Shown here: positions 8,984 to 18,973 of the stretch, one piece after another
How the letters are laid out: every line of letters begins with the position of its first letter
Position numbering within the stretch: position 1 is the stretch's first letter
From: Rhodobacteraceae bacterium S2214
Lineage (GTDB): Bacteria; Pseudomonadota; Alphaproteobacteria; Rhodobacterales; Rhodobacteraceae
NCBI GenBank assembly: GCA_025141675.1
Contig: CP081161.1
Span: 1,276,001-1,340,000 of the forward strand
DNA: 64,000 nt
Direction of reading: 5' to 3'
Notes under the pieces: generated by a model
Database searches by the model: none
The model's input: only the letters and a program-made list of their open reading frames with translations
Told to the model about the DNA's origin: nothing
Position numbers and translations under genes: made by a program

Positions 8984-9558
8984 GATAGCAGGTCCGCCGC
9001 AGTCACGAGCGCCGATGCAACGTCGATCACTTTACGGTTTTGGTCCATCGCGGTTTTGCGCAGCAGGGCGTAAGCCGCGTCTTCGTCGAGTTTGCGCTGC
9101 CGCATCAAGATGCCCTTGGCGCGGTCGATGGTCTTACGGTCCTCCAGCGCTTGTTTCGCTGCAGACAGTTCAGACTGCATTTTGCGCATGATCTGAAAGC
9201 GGGCAATGGCCGTTTCCAACACGGGTTTGATCCGGTTCTTTTGCAGACCGTCCACGACATAGGCGCTGACGCCAGCGTTCAAGGCCGCTTGGGTCAACCC
9301 TTCGTCAGTTTGGTCGACGAACATGGCGACGGCGCGGGCCTTTGTATCGGAGATCAGGCTGAGATGTTCCAGCGTGTCGCGGTCAGGATTGGCGATATCG
9401 ATTAGCACGATGTCGGGGGATGATGTGCGGACGGCTTCGGCCAGTCCGGTGGTTTGGCCTATGACGGTCACGTCGGGCCAGCCGCCATCAACAAGCGCGT
9501 CGATAATTTCGCGTGCTTTTTCGGGGTCGGGTTCGACGACAAGAATACGGGTGGCCAT
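8980..9558 (-). CDS. nasT: ANTAR-domain antiterminator NasT
   Basis: Response-regulator-like RNA-binding antiterminator for the nitrate operon. The N-terminal receiver-like domain (MATRILVVEPDPEKA...) has an Asp in the phospho-acceptor context VLIDIANP. The C-terminal ANTAR domain reads RAKGILMRQRKLDEDAAY then LLRKTAMDQNRKVIDVA, matching the conserved Ala-Lys-Gly-Ile-Leu and AM...R patterns. The open frame extends upstream to 9672 with non-family sequence; ATG at 9558 (or 9564, MQMATR) gives the normal ~192-residue protein. In known systems it is released from NasS by nitrate and binds the leader hairpins. Confidence 0.95.
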   Translation of the reverse strand: MATRILVVEPDPEKAREIIDALVDGGWPDVTVIGQTTGLAEAVRTSSPDIVLIDIANPDRDTLEHLSLISDTKARAVAMFVDQTDEGLTQAALNAGVSAYVVDGLQKNRIKPVLETAIARFQIMRKMQSELSAAKQALEDRKTIDRAKGILMRQRKLDEDAAYALLRKTAMDQNRKVIDVASALVTAADLLS

Positions 9559-9786
9559 TTGCATGGCGCAAGATGTGTCCCACAGGGGCGGCAAACACGA
9601 GAGGCAGAGCTGTGTTTCAGGCCTTCGATTTTGCGTGCGCGACGGGACGCTAGGATTTTGGGCGAAACGCACATTTTTTGGTCGTATGCGGGATCAGGCG
9701 ACAGTGAACCATTGGTTGTACTTTGAAAGCGTTCTGCGCATACCGAACCCATAATTATCCCCAATCAGTACATGGATGGATCAGCA

Positions 9787-10551
9787 ATGACGAAAGTGGC
9801 AATTATCACGGGCGGCCTGTCCGGTATGGGACTTGCGATTGCAAAGCGGCTTCATGCTGCGGGCACAACTGTCTGCATCGGGGCGCGGCGCGGCAATGAT
9901 CCCGCAGCTGTGGCCAAGCTACATGAACAGATCGGCGCACCTATTGCGGTCGCTGGACTAGATGTGCGTGACAGTGCGAGCGTGGCAGCCTTTGTTGAAA
10001 AGGTCGTAGTAGATCACGGGCGTGTCGATATTTTGGTGAACACTGCCGGAGTGTATGAAGAAGCCCCCGTTATTGGCCATTCTGACCAGATTTGGGATGA
10101 CACCATTGATACAAACCTGACTGGTACGTTCAAAATGATCCGTGCCGTGATGCCGGGGATGGTTGCGCAGAAATTTGGCCGGATCATCAATCTGGCGTCC
10201 GTTGCCGCCCACAACGGGATGCCTGACAACGCCGCTTATTGCACGTCAAAAGCGGGCCTTTTGGGGCTTGGCCGGTGTGTTAGTCTGGAAGGTGCAGCGC
10301 ATGGTGTGACCTGCACAAGCATCAGCCCGACGTGGGTCGAAACCGAGATGCTGAAGCAATTCGTCGATCAGGAAATTGCAGATACGGGGGCGACCCGTGC
10401 AGAGGTGCAGGCGAAATACGAGGCGTCCAATCCGCAAGGCGCGTTGGTCCAGCCGTCCGAAATCGCTGATCTCGTTGCGTTCTTGGTCAGCGACGCTGGT
10501 CGCGCCATCACGATGGAAGATATTCAGGTCAACGCGGGATCGCTGTGGTAG
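9787..10551 (+). CDS. Short-chain dehydrogenase/reductase
   Basis: Classical SDR of 254 residues from the ATG at 9787 (an in-frame ATG at 9772 would add five). The NAD(P) glycine motif is TGGLSGMG near residues 8-15, the structural NTAG motif reads LVNTAG, the catalytic Ser lies in NLASVAA and the YxxxK dyad is YCTSK. The C-terminal dimer region ends ITMEDIQVNAGSLW. The sequence resembles 3-hydroxybutyrate or 3-oxoacyl-type SDRs, but the substrate cannot be named. It is divergent from nasT and convergent with the NRPS-like gene, with 3' ends overlapping by 23 bp. Confidence 0.85.
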   Translation: MTKVAIITGGLSGMGLAIAKRLHAAGTTVCIGARRGNDPAAVAKLHEQIGAPIAVAGLDVRDSASVAAFVEKVVVDHGRVDILVNTAGVYEEAPVIGHSDQIWDDTIDTNLTGTFKMIRAVMPGMVAQKFGRIINLASVAAHNGMPDNAAYCTSKAGLLGLGRCVSLEGAAHGVTCTSISPTWVETEMLKQFVDQEIADTGATRAEVQAKYEASNPQGALVQPSEIADLVAFLVSDAGRAITMEDIQVNAGSLW

Positions 10552-13438
10552 GTACCGCGTCGCGGCCAAACCTTGCGTTTAGCAATGCGGTGGGGTCACT
10601 GATGTGATCAAAAGGCAGGTCAGATATGGCCTGCCATGCCGCCTGCGCCTTTTCGTGGGAAAGGGTCGCGTCGGCGTGCAAGACGGATAGATCGGCGACA
10701 ATTAGCGCTTTCTGTGCGTCGCTGAGCGGTGCTTTGTCCAACCACGTTTGCACTGGTAGTTTTGTATAATCAGTGTCTTCACCAGTGGCCCAAATGTTGG
10801 GTGTCAGGTTGTAGGTTTGGGTCCCGTGGGGCTGCCCGACCTCTGCTAAGAATTGCGCGGCGTGGTGCACATCGATCATCCGGAACATTAGACCATCGGG
10901 CACCGCATGGATCGCGCGGCAGGCTGTCATGATAGTCTCGTAAATGTCGTTCGGGTTAGGCTGCGTGATGCTGTAAAGCGACGGGAGCCGCACGATAGTT
11001 GCCGGAATACCGGAGGCCGCGATCATCGCTTCGGCTGCGATTTTTGCAGCACCGTAGCCGCCGCAATTGTGGTAGACGGTCGTTGCTGTTTCCGGATGCC
11101 GCTCGCCTGTGTCGGGGAACACCGCAGAGGTGGACGAGAACCGCAGATCGGCCTGCGCGTCCTTGCAGAACTGCAGGATGTTTTCCATGCCGTCCTTTGA
11201 CCAATCTTCCATCGTGTCGCGATCCACGGCGAGGTTCACCATCGCGGCGCAATGTACCACGCTTTGTGTGGCATCGCAGAGCGATTGATACTGGGTTGCG
11301 GGCAGCCCAAATTGCGGGTCTTCCAGCGCTGCGGTGATGATCCTGACGCGGTTCATCGGCACGCCGCTGTCGGTCGCGATGTCGCGCATCCGGTCCGTCG
11401 CGTCCCGTCGTTTGGGGCGGACGAGGCAATAGATGACGTGGTCGTCCGGCAATGATTTGGCTGCTGCTGTGAGCACGTGACGCCCTAGAAATCCGGTCGC
11501 CCCTGTCAGCAATATGCCCGGGGTGTCGAAGGTGCTGTCCGGCTTTGGCGCGATCATCGGTTCGGTCAGGATTTTGTGCAAACGGTCGAGCGGGACGTTC
11601 AACGCAAAATCGAAATCGACCCGACGCCCATAGGCGGTTTCAAGCGCGAGAACGAGCGTCACGGCCATCAGTGAATCCCCGCCAAGGTCATGAAAGGATA
11701 GGCTCGGGTCGATCATGTCAGCTGCGCACCCAAGCGCCTTGGCCGCTTCGGACACGGTCGCGCGCGTGTCTGTTTCAGTGGTTTGCGCCTGTGCGCCCGC
11801 GACCTTGGGCAGTGCCTTGAAATCGCATTTTCCAGACACCGTATTGATCGGGATTTCAGGCAGGGCGACCAGATAGCTGGGGATGCAATAGGCGGGCAGG
11901 GCTTTGCGCAACGCCTTTGCCAAGGCGGGTGGGATGCGGTTTTCGCCCGCGTTGAGGCCCCATTTCGTGGCGTTATCAGTCGTTTGCGCGGCGGTAGCTG
12001 CGTAATAGAACACCAAGGCGTTGCCTTGGCCCGCGACGTCCTGGATCCATGGGACTGCCTGTTGAAAGCCGATAAAGCTTGCCAAGGATGCCGTCAGGTC
12101 TTGGGTCTGGATACTGTGCCCGCGCAGTTTCAGCATATGCGCCACGCGACCCAAAACGTGGATCATGCCGTCTTCGCCGACGAAGCCTTGATCGCCGGTG
12201 TCGTAGAGCCGTGTGTTTTGGTCATCAAGTGTCAGGTTGCGGAACCGCAGTGCTGTTTCTTGCGGGCGGTTGACGTAGCCGGGCCCCAACATGCGCGGTC
12301 CTTCGAAATGTAGCAAACCGGGGGTGCCTGTGGGGCACGGGTCGTCATTATCGTCCAAAATGACTGGGCGCAGATAGGGCATTGCGACGCCAACGGCGCC
12401 TGCGCTGCGGTCGGTTGCCGAGACGTTAGTCATCGCGATGTCGTGGGTTTCGCAGATGCTGTAGAGGTTCCAGAGCGTGGCATTCGGCAGCTTTTCCTGC
12501 GCGGCTGCGATCAGGGCGTCGGTGACGACTTCGCCGTTGAGGATGATCCGTTTGAGCGGCACGTTTTGCATCATTTCTGTGGTCGATGCCTGCAACGTTT
12601 TGTCCAAGGCGGACGGCGTGAACAGCATCTCGGAAATGTTGTGTTCGATCAGGAATGCCGCCAATTCGCGTGGGTTCAGCAGTTGTTCGAAGGTTGGAAA
12701 GCAGACACGTGCGCCATCGCGCAAAGGGCGGAACATTTCCCAGATCGCAAAGATATAGGCCCCGATGGATTGGCCTGGCGCGTAGGGCGTGTAGGCGTCG
12801 CGCCATGCGTAGGACAAGAATGCGGCTTCTTGCGTGACGGGGATGCACTTTGGTTTGCCTGTCGTGCCGGAGGTCGCGACGATGTAGATCGCATCGTCCG
12901 ATTTTACCTGTCCGGCTTCGATTGCGCCTTCAGGTGCGGGGGCGCGTTCAGAAATGATTTGTGGGATGTCGACCAAGTCGCAACCCGTCGGCAATTGCCC
13001 ATCTTTGGCGGGTTGGCACTGCAGAACAGTTTTCGTTTCCAGTTCGGCAAGGATATTGGCCAGAACGTCTGTGGGCATTGCCGGATCGAGGTGCACAAAG
13101 GGGCGGCCCATCACGATGCAGGCCGTCGTTGCGGCCCCAAATACTGATGAAGGCTTGCCAAAAACAGCCACGGGACCGAGGGCTGGAAGATGTGTCTTCA
13201 AGGCGTGAGCGAGCCGAGAGATGTCGTTATATGTCAGGCAAAGATCGGCGTCAGAAAACGCTGTGGCGTCTGCGTATTCTGCAATGGCTTTGGCAATTTG
13301 ATCTGGGATGGTGTGGTGGCCGGGTAGGAATTGGGTCAAAAATGCAGGCTCCGAAAGCGTCACTTTGTCCGCGATTTGCGACATCGTGCGAATGTGTGAA
13401 GACTGCATCGCGAAAAACGTTGGGATTGGCAATATCAA
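10529..13438 (-). CDS. NRPS-like protein: adenylation, carrier and thioester-reductase domains
   Basis: Predicted carboxylate-activating, NAD(P)H-dependent reductase of 969 residues. Adenylation domain about 25-545: A3-type loop ATSGTTGKPK (188-197), an unusual A5-like box NLYSICETHD, YDTGDQG (412-418), GRVAHMLKLRG and a C-terminal SGKCDF with Lys537. Carrier domain about 555-625 with phosphopantetheine Ser589 in LGGDSLM. Reductase domain about 640-960 with Rossmann motif GATGFLG (646-652) and YGAAK (795-799). There is no condensation domain. The substrate is unknown; the layout resembles carboxylic acid reductases and Lys2-type aminoadipate reductase. The start is uncertain: TTG at 13438 has an AGAGGTG ribosome site, while ATG at 13384 has none. 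It lies 68 bp after cueR in the same direction. Confidence 0.85.
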   Translation of the reverse strand: MILPIPTFFAMQSSHIRTMSQIADKVTLSEPAFLTQFLPGHHTIPDQIAKAIAEYADATAFSDADLCLTYNDISRLAHALKTHLPALGPVAVFGKPSSVFGAATTACIVMGRPFVHLDPAMPTDVLANILAELETKTVLQCQPAKDGQLPTGCDLVDIPQIISERAPAPEGAIEAGQVKSDDAIYIVATSGTTGKPKCIPVTQEAAFLSYAWRDAYTPYAPGQSIGAYIFAIWEMFRPLRDGARVCFPTFEQLLNPRELAAFLIEHNISEMLFTPSALDKTLQASTTEMMQNVPLKRIILNGEVVTDALIAAAQEKLPNATLWNLYSICETHDIAMTNVSATDRSAGAVGVAMPYLRPVILDDNDDPCPTGTPGLLHFEGPRMLGPGYVNRPQETALRFRNLTLDDQNTRLYDTGDQGFVGEDGMIHVLGRVAHMLKLRGHSIQTQDLTASLASFIGFQQAVPWIQDVAGQGNALVFYYAATAAQTTDNATKWGLNAGENRIPPALAKALRKALPAYCIPSYLVALPEIPINTVSGKCDFKALPKVAGAQAQTTETDTRATVSEAAKALGCAADMIDPSLSFHDLGGDSLMAVTLVLALETAYGRRVDFDFALNVPLDRLHKILTEPMIAPKPDSTFDTPGILLTGATGFLGRHVLTAAAKSLPDDHVIYCLVRPKRRDATDRMRDIATDSGVPMNRVRIITAALEDPQFGLPATQYQSLCDATQSVVHCAAMVNLAVDRDTMEDWSKDGMENILQFCKDAQADLRFSSTSAVFPDTGERHPETATTVYHNCGGYGAAKIAAEAMIAASGIPATIVRLPSLYSITQPNPNDIYETIMTACRAIHAVPDGLMFRMIDVHHAAQFLAEVGQPHGTQTYNLTPNIWATGEDTDYTKLPVQTWLDKAPLSDAQKALIVADLSVLHADATLSHEKAQAAWQAISDLPFDHISDPTALLNARFGRDAVPTTAIPR

Positions 13439-13506
13439 AGCGGCACCTCTCGACCGAATGGACGAGGTGAGCGAAAATTTGCACAGATGTTAAGCGGAGT
13501 GGCGGG

Positions 13507-13899
13507 TTATCGCGGCAGGGTTTCGAGCGTTTCCAAGATCGGGCAATCGGGGCGATCATCGCCAGCGCACTTGGTCACTAAAGTCGACAGTGTATCGTGG
13601 ATGGATTGCAAATCCGCGATCTTGTTTTCGATCTGAGCGAGGTGTTGTTTGGCTATGGCGCGCACGTCGCCGCTAGCCCTGTCTTTGTCATCCCAAAGCG
13701 CCAATAGATTGCGGCAGTCGTCGATCGTGAACCCCAAGGCGCGGGATCGTCCGATGAAAGCCAGCTTGTGAATATCGGCGTCCTGAAAACTGCGATACCC
13801 GTTGGCGTCGCGTTGCGGTTTGATCAACCCGATGTCTTCGTAATATCGGATCGTTTTCGGCGGTAGATCGGTGCGTTTTGCGACGTCTCCGATGTTCAT
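13507..13899 (-). CDS. cueR: Copper-responsive MerR-family regulator
   Basis: Transcription activator of copper efflux, 130 residues. The N-terminal MerR helix-turn-helix starts [20 protein letters not shown], followed by a dimerisation helix. The C-terminal metal loop is CAGDDRPDC, a Cys-x7-Cys pair as in CueR (mercury and zinc members have different ligands). Its ATG overlaps the copA stop, so it is co-transcribed with its target. A CueR-type promoter with 19-bp spacing lies upstream of copA. Confidence 0.92.
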   Translation of the reverse strand: MNIGDVAKRTDLPPKTIRYYEDIGLIKPQRDANGYRSFQDADIHKLAFIGRSRALGFTIDDCRNLLALWDDKDRASGDVRAIAKQHLAQIENKIADLQSIHDTLSTLVTKCAGDDRPDCPILETLETLPR

Positions 13900-16346
13900 G
13901 AGCGTGCGTCCTCTGCCATGGGGGCGTTGACCCAGCGAAGTCGCAACGCGTTGGTGACGACAAAAACGCTGGAAAGTGCCATCGCGCCGGCCGCGAGCGC
14001 GGGGGACAACAACAGATTGAAAAGCGGGTAAAAAACGCCTGCCGCGACTGGGATCAGAAGCGCGTTGTAGCCGAACGCCCAGAACAGGTTTTGCTTAATA
14101 TTACGCATGGTTTTCTGGCTGAGGTGTAGCGCGTTGACGACGCCCCGCAGATCGCCTGACATGAGTACGACGTCGGCGGCTTCAATCGCGATGTCGGTGC
14201 CTGTGCCGATGGCGATGCCGACGTCTGATGCGGCCAAAGCGGGCGCGTCGTTGATGCCATCCCCGACAAATGCGGTCTGTGTGCCGTTTTGCTGCAAGGT
14301 TTGGATCGCGGCGACTTTGCCATCAGGCAGGACCTCTGCCACGACTGTATCGATGTTCAATTGGGTCGCGATGGCCTGTGCGGTGGCCGCGTTATCGCCC
14401 GTGATCATGGCGACGGATAGGCCAAGGTCATGCAGGGCTGCAATCGCCGTTTTACTGTTTGGCTTGATCGGATCAGCGACCGCGATGATAGCGGCAAGTT
14501 TGCCGTCGATTGCCGCATAGAGCGGTGATTTGCCTTGTTCGCCGAACTTTGTGTGCGGGACGTCAATTGCGATCTGTTCGCGCGCCATTAGGCGGTCCGC
14601 GCCGACGAGTATTTCGTGGCCGTCGACTGTTGCTTTGGCACCGTACCCTGTGATCGCTGTGAAATTGTCGGGAGGCGTCAGGGTCAGGTATTGCGCCTTT
14701 GCTGCACGCACAATGGCGGCGGCGATGGGATGTTCAGATTGCGCTTCGACAGAGGCTACAAGTCGCAGCACGTCGTCATGCCTAAAGCCATTCAGTGTTT
14801 CAAAATCAGTCAGTTCAGGGCGGCCTTTGGTCAATGTGCCCGTCTTATCAAAGGCGACCGTCTGCACTTGGCTAAGCGTTTGCAGCGCGGTGCCTCGGCG
14901 GAAAAGAACGCCCAGCTCTGCCGCCCGTCCGGTGCCGACCATGATTGAGGTTGGTGTCGCCAACCCCATAGCGCAAGGGCAGGCGATGATCAGGACCGCG
15001 ACGCCAGCCACTAGGGCAAAGCTGAATGATGGGCCAAAGACCAGCCATGCAATGATCGTCAGGCAGGCAATCGCCATGACTGCGGGAACGAACCATAGGG
15101 TGATGCGGTTGACCAGATCTTGGATCGGCAGTTTGGCACCTTGTGCGTCGGACACCATGCGGATGATCTGCGCCAAAGTGGTGTCTGCGCCCACCTTTGT
15201 CGCCGTGTAGGTTAACGCGCCGTTGCCATTGATCGTGCCGCCGACAAGTGCGGCCCCTACGGTTTTTTCAACCGGCACAGGTTCGCCCGTGATCATGCTT
15301 TCGTCCACGTAGGATGTGCCTGCGGTCACTGTGCCATCGACCGCGATCCGTTCGCCGGGGCGGGTTTGGATGATGTCGCCGGTGATGATGCTGTCGACAT
15401 CTGTGGGGGTGAAGGTGCCATCGCGTTCAACAAGGGCGGTTTGGGGGCTGAGTTTGACCAGTTTGCGAATGGCGTCGCCAGTGCGGCCTTTTGCGCGTGC
15501 CTCTAGATATCGTCCGAGCAGGATGAGCGTGACGATGACTGCTGCTGCCTCAAAATACACGGTTTGTGTGCCGTCCGGCAAAATAGCGGGCGCGAAAAGC
15601 GCGACGGTGGAAAAGCTCCATGCAGCCCCGGACCCAAGTGCGACGAGGCTGTTCATATCGGGCGCAGCTTTGGCAAGGGCAGGGATGCCTTTGGTGAAGA
15701 ACTGCCGTCCGGGCCACGCCAGCACGATGGTGGTCAGCACAAATTGCACGGTCCAACTTGTACCCATTCCGATGGTGGACATCACCCAATGATGGAAGGC
15801 GGGGATCATGTGACCGCCCATTTCGAGGATAAAGACAGGCAGGGTGAGCATCGCAGCAATGAAGGTTATCTGCTTCAGGGTCGCGGCCTCTGAGGCTTTG
15901 GTGTCATCGGGGGCGGGGTGATCGTCTGCGATCAGTGTGACGGGGTATCCGGCTTTGGCGGCGGCGGCTGTGACTGAAGGTGTGATATGTGCGTCGACAG
16001 AAACCACGGTCAGTTCATCATTCGCGAGGTTCGCGGCGGCGGACACGACACCCGGCAGATCCATGACGGCGCGTTCGACGCGGCCGACACAGGATGCGCA
16101 GCTTAGGTTTTCGACCGTGAAACGTGTGGTGTTTAAGGCTGCGGGGTAGCCAGCCGTGTCGAGGGCGGAGACAGCATCTGTGGCTGAGAAATCTGGTGAG
16201 ACCTGCAGTTTCGCGGTTTCCGTAGCGAAATTGACGTCTGCCACCACAACGCCTGAAACCGCACGCAAAGCCGTTTCGGCCCGCCCGACGCAGGATGCAC
16301 AGCTAAGCTGTGTGACGCCAAGGGTCAGAGTTTGCGGGTCATTCAT
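13896..16346 (-). CDS. copA: Copper-exporting P1B-type ATPase
   Basis: Inner-membrane Cu(I) exporter, 816 residues from the ATG at 16346; the frame extends upstream to 16493, but that part would read through the CueR promoter. Two N-terminal heavy-metal-binding domains each carry a Cys-x-x-Cys (Cys16/19 and Cys83/86, both in LSCASC). The transmembrane copper motif is CPC in [15 protein letters not shown]. The phosphorylation site is DKTGTLTKG, and the ATP-binding and hinge motifs SEHPIAAAI and [14 protein letters not shown] are present. It is transcribed first, with cueR behind it. Confidence 0.95.
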   Translation of the reverse strand: MNDPQTLTLGVTQLSCASCVGRAETALRAVSGVVVADVNFATETAKLQVSPDFSATDAVSALDTAGYPAALNTTRFTVENLSCASCVGRVERAVMDLPGVVSAAANLANDELTVVSVDAHITPSVTAAAAKAGYPVTLIADDHPAPDDTKASEAATLKQITFIAAMLTLPVFILEMGGHMIPAFHHWVMSTIGMGTSWTVQFVLTTIVLAWPGRQFFTKGIPALAKAAPDMNSLVALGSGAAWSFSTVALFAPAILPDGTQTVYFEAAAVIVTLILLGRYLEARAKGRTGDAIRKLVKLSPQTALVERDGTFTPTDVDSIITGDIIQTRPGERIAVDGTVTAGTSYVDESMITGEPVPVEKTVGAALVGGTINGNGALTYTATKVGADTTLAQIIRMVSDAQGAKLPIQDLVNRITLWFVPAVMAIACLTIIAWLVFGPSFSFALVAGVAVLIIACPCAMGLATPTSIMVGTGRAAELGVLFRRGTALQTLSQVQTVAFDKTGTLTKGRPELTDFETLNGFRHDDVLRLVASVEAQSEHPIAAAIVRAAKAQYLTLTPPDNFTAITGYGAKATVDGHEILVGADRLMAREQIAIDVPHTKFGEQGKSPLYAAIDGKLAAIIAVADPIKPNSKTAIAALHDLGLSVAMITGDNAATAQAIATQLNIDTVVAEVLPDGKVAAIQTLQQNGTQTAFVGDGINDAPALAASDVGIAIGTGTDIAIEAADVVLMSGDLRGVVNALHLSQKTMRNIKQNLFWAFGYNALLIPVAAGVFYPLFNLLLSPALAAGAMALSSVFVVTNALRLRWVNAPMAEDARS

Positions 16347-16377
16347 TGTGATTGCTTTCGTGTGATCATCACAAGGG

Positions 16378-16408
16378 GATATAGGGCTTCCAGTGACTGG
16401 AAGGTCAA
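16378..16408 (-). promoter_or_regulatory. CueR-type promoter/operator of copA
   Basis: On the minus strand a -35 box TTGACC (16408-16403) and a -10 box TATATC (16383-16378) are separated by 19 bp, the long spacing typical of MerR-family promoters. The spacer is centred on the dyad CTTCCAGT-C-ACTGGAAG (16403-16387). The layout closely resembles the E. coli copA promoter. The -10 ends 32 bp before the copA ATG. Confidence 0.92.
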
Positions 16409-16588
16409 GGGCGATAGGTGATCTTTTGCGACGAAATGAAAGTCTGGTGACAAATTGCCCGCCAATCTGGTATACTAGAATCCATAAGCCCAAGCGCGGG
16501 GGAGCGTTGGGCCGATCAACACCGAATTGGGAGGTCAGTGTGTCTAAACGTTCACTGCAGTCACTTTGTCTATGTATTGCGTCAACTT

Positions 16589-17728
16589 ATGGAGCGTAAT
16601 TTGAAAGTCCTGATCGCAGGCACGGGGTTCGCGGGACAAGGTCACGCAGAAGCATTTCGCGGGACGGGGGCCGAGGTTGTCGGCATGGTGGGTCGCACGG
16701 AAAGCGTCGTCAAAGATGTCGCCGCGAAAATGGATATTCCGTTTGCGGGGACCGATTGGCAGGCAGCGTTGGAGACCTGTAAACCGGATATCGTATCAAT
16801 CGCCACACCGGGTGGTGCGCATGTGGAACCGATTAAACAGGCGATCGCGGCTGGTTGTCATGTGTTCTGCGACAAACCGATGACCCATAGCGGGGAGACT
16901 GCGGTGGAGCTGCGCGATCTGGCTGAGAAGGCAGGCGTTAAAACCGCCTATGCTGCCAGTTTCCGCTACACGCCGAGCGTGCTGCACGCGAAACGGCTCG
17001 TGGCCGAAGGCGCGATTGGCGAGCCGACTGAGGTCGAGAGCATTTCGCACTTCAATCTTGATCGCAACATTCCGTTTGGGTGGTCCCATAGCAAGGACGC
17101 TGGGGGCGGGCGGCTGAATAACAACTTTACCCATTCGCTTGCGATTGTGACGTCCGTTGTGGGGGATCAAATCCTGCAAATCATGGGCGATGTCCGCGAT
17201 GATCTGGGGCGTGCGCCAATTGTGGACGGTGTACATAACTTCATGACGCGGCGCGATTTTATTCCCAAGGACCTGAACGATCCGACGCTCAAATGGGGCG
17301 ATAGCGATGTGGAATGGTCCTATACGGTTCTTGCTAAGCTAAAAGGACCGCATGCCGCCAAACCTGTGTCGGTTCTGTTCAAACACGGCGGGCTTGTGCC
17401 GCGGTTCCAAGACGATCACATCATCTTTTACGGCACAAAGGGCGCGATCTATCTAAAGGGTCATTACGGCACTGGTCAGCTGTCGCACTACGGCCGCGAC
17501 GGCAAATGGACGGACCTGCCGCTACCGCAGGATATCGTGGATGCGAACCCCGATGTGGCAGGCGAGACTGAGCAATGCTGGCACTATCTTGCCCGCGAAT
17601 TGGTGCGCGATATCAAGGGCGAACAGGTCGATCCTTACCCGACATTTGTCCAAGGCGCGCAATTTCAGCAGATCATTGATATCATCCGGAAATCGGATGG
17701 TTGGACCGATGTGACAGGCTTGGCATAA
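16589..17728 (+). CDS. Gfo/Idh/MocA-family oxidoreductase
   Basis: NAD(P)-dependent sugar dehydrogenase of about 379 residues. The N-terminal Rossmann motif is LIAGTGFAGQGHAEAF, and the family's EKP-like motif appears as CDKPMTHSGE. The C-terminal part has the alpha/beta substrate domain (ESISHFNLDRNIPFGWSHS, GGGRLNNNFTHS). The start is uncertain: ATG at 16589 has no ribosome site, whereas TTG at 16601 has GGAG six bases upstream. It is followed after 11 bp by the mannonate dehydratase-like gene, suggesting one operon for a hexuronate or related sugar acid; a fructuronate-reductase-like step is possible but unproven. Confidence 0.86.
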   Translation: MERNLKVLIAGTGFAGQGHAEAFRGTGAEVVGMVGRTESVVKDVAAKMDIPFAGTDWQAALETCKPDIVSIATPGGAHVEPIKQAIAAGCHVFCDKPMTHSGETAVELRDLAEKAGVKTAYAASFRYTPSVLHAKRLVAEGAIGEPTEVESISHFNLDRNIPFGWSHSKDAGGGRLNNNFTHSLAIVTSVVGDQILQIMGDVRDDLGRAPIVDGVHNFMTRRDFIPKDLNDPTLKWGDSDVEWSYTVLAKLKGPHAAKPVSVLFKHGGLVPRFQDDHIIFYGTKGAIYLKGHYGTGQLSHYGRDGKWTDLPLPQDIVDANPDVAGETEQCWHYLARELVRDIKGEQVDPYPTFVQGAQFQQIIDIIRKSDGWTDVTGLA

Positions 17729-17739
17729 GGAAGACCACC

Positions 17740-18966
17740 ATGAAAATCACAGGCGCAAAGATCTTCATTGGCGGGCCGGGTAAGAATTACGTCACCGTCA
17801 AGATTATGACTGATGCGGGGGTTTACGGCCTCGGTGATGGGACGCTGAATAACCGCGAAACGTTGCCCGCTGCGTACCTGCAAGACTACCTGATCCCCGC
17901 GATCATCGGGATGGACCCGCGCAATAGCGAAGACATCTGGCAGTTCATGTATCGCGGTGCCTATTTCCGCAAAGGTCCGATTGCGATGGCCGCGTTTGGC
18001 GCGATTGATATGGCGCTGTGGGACATCAAAGGTAAGCTGGCGAATATGCCAGTGTATCAGTTGTTTGGCGGGAAAAGTCGTACCGCTGCAATGGTTTACG
18101 CCCATGCGACGGGGGCTGATCTGGATGATCTGATGACCTCTGTCCAGCATTATGTCGACCAAGGGTACAAAGCCGTGCGCGTGCAATGCGGCATTCCGGG
18201 GATGCCGACGGCGGGTTACGGCGTGTCTGAAAACAAGGGCGACGTTGCGAATTACATCACGGATTTCAGCGGCATTCAGCCCAAGGTCGAAGTCTGGGAT
18301 ACGGGGCGTTATATGCGCTATATGCCGGATGCTTTGATGCAGATCCGCGAACGTTTCGGGCCTGAGTTAAAGATTTTGCACGACGTCCATCATCGGCTGA
18401 CCCCGCGCGAGGCGGCTGCTTTTGCGAAGGCGGTTGAACCGGCCGATCTGTTCTGGCTCGAAGACCCGACCCCTGCCGAGGATCAAGACGCGCTGAAGCT
18501 GCTGCGTCAGCATTCCACGGTGCCTGTTGCGATCGGCGAGGTCTTCAATTCGATATGGGAATGTAACAAGCTGATCGAGCAAAACCTGATTGATTTTATC
18601 CGTGTCAGCGTAACCTATGCAGGCGGCATTACCCATGCAAAGCGGATCGTTGATCTGGCTGGGCTGCATAATGTGCGCACAGGTTTTCACGGTGCACCAA
18701 GCCATTCGCCGATTTCAATGGCGGCGCAGGCCCATCTGAACGTCTGGGCCCCGAATTTTGGCATTCAGGAATATCTGGTGCTTGGCACGCCGGAATGTGA
18801 CGCCCTTTTCCCGTCTGATCATTACCTTGAGAACGGGATGTTCTACGTCAGTGATGCGCCCGGTCTTGGGGTTGAATTCAACGAAGATGAGGCCGCGCAA
18901 TACAGTTACAAAGCGGGTAGTCACCCGATTGTGCGACTGGAAGATGGTACGATGTGGGACTACTAG
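17740..18966 (+). CDS. manD: D-mannonate dehydratase-type enolase superfamily protein
   Basis: Predicted to dehydrate D-mannonate (or a related hexonate) to 2-keto-3-deoxygluconate. 408 residues from ATG 17740, which has AAGGAAG just upstream; the longer frame from 17701 overlaps the previous gene. Family residues are visible: Arg147 and Tyr160 (AVRVQ and GYGV), metal ligands Asp215 (LHDVHH), Glu241 (WLEDPTPAED) and Glu267 (GEVFNSIW), and His317 (FHGAPSHSP). The C-terminus ends RLEDGTMWDY as in ManD/RspA proteins. Some members have little mannonate activity, so the substrate should be treated as probable. Confidence 0.87.
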   Translation: MKITGAKIFIGGPGKNYVTVKIMTDAGVYGLGDGTLNNRETLPAAYLQDYLIPAIIGMDPRNSEDIWQFMYRGAYFRKGPIAMAAFGAIDMALWDIKGKLANMPVYQLFGGKSRTAAMVYAHATGADLDDLMTSVQHYVDQGYKAVRVQCGIPGMPTAGYGVSENKGDVANYITDFSGIQPKVEVWDTGRYMRYMPDALMQIRERFGPELKILHDVHHRLTPREAAAFAKAVEPADLFWLEDPTPAEDQDALKLLRQHSTVPVAIGEVFNSIWECNKLIEQNLIDFIRVSVTYAGGITHAKRIVDLAGLHNVRTGFHGAPSHSPISMAAQAHLNVWAPNFGIQEYLVLGTPECDALFPSDHYLENGMFYVSDAPGLGVEFNEDEAAQYSYKAGSHPIVRLEDGTMWDY

Positions 18967-18973
18967 CGGGGCG

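Noticed and set aside
16347..16493. Upstream extension of copA
   Set aside because: It contains the CueR promoter, and the first heavy-metal domain starts right after the ATG at 16346.
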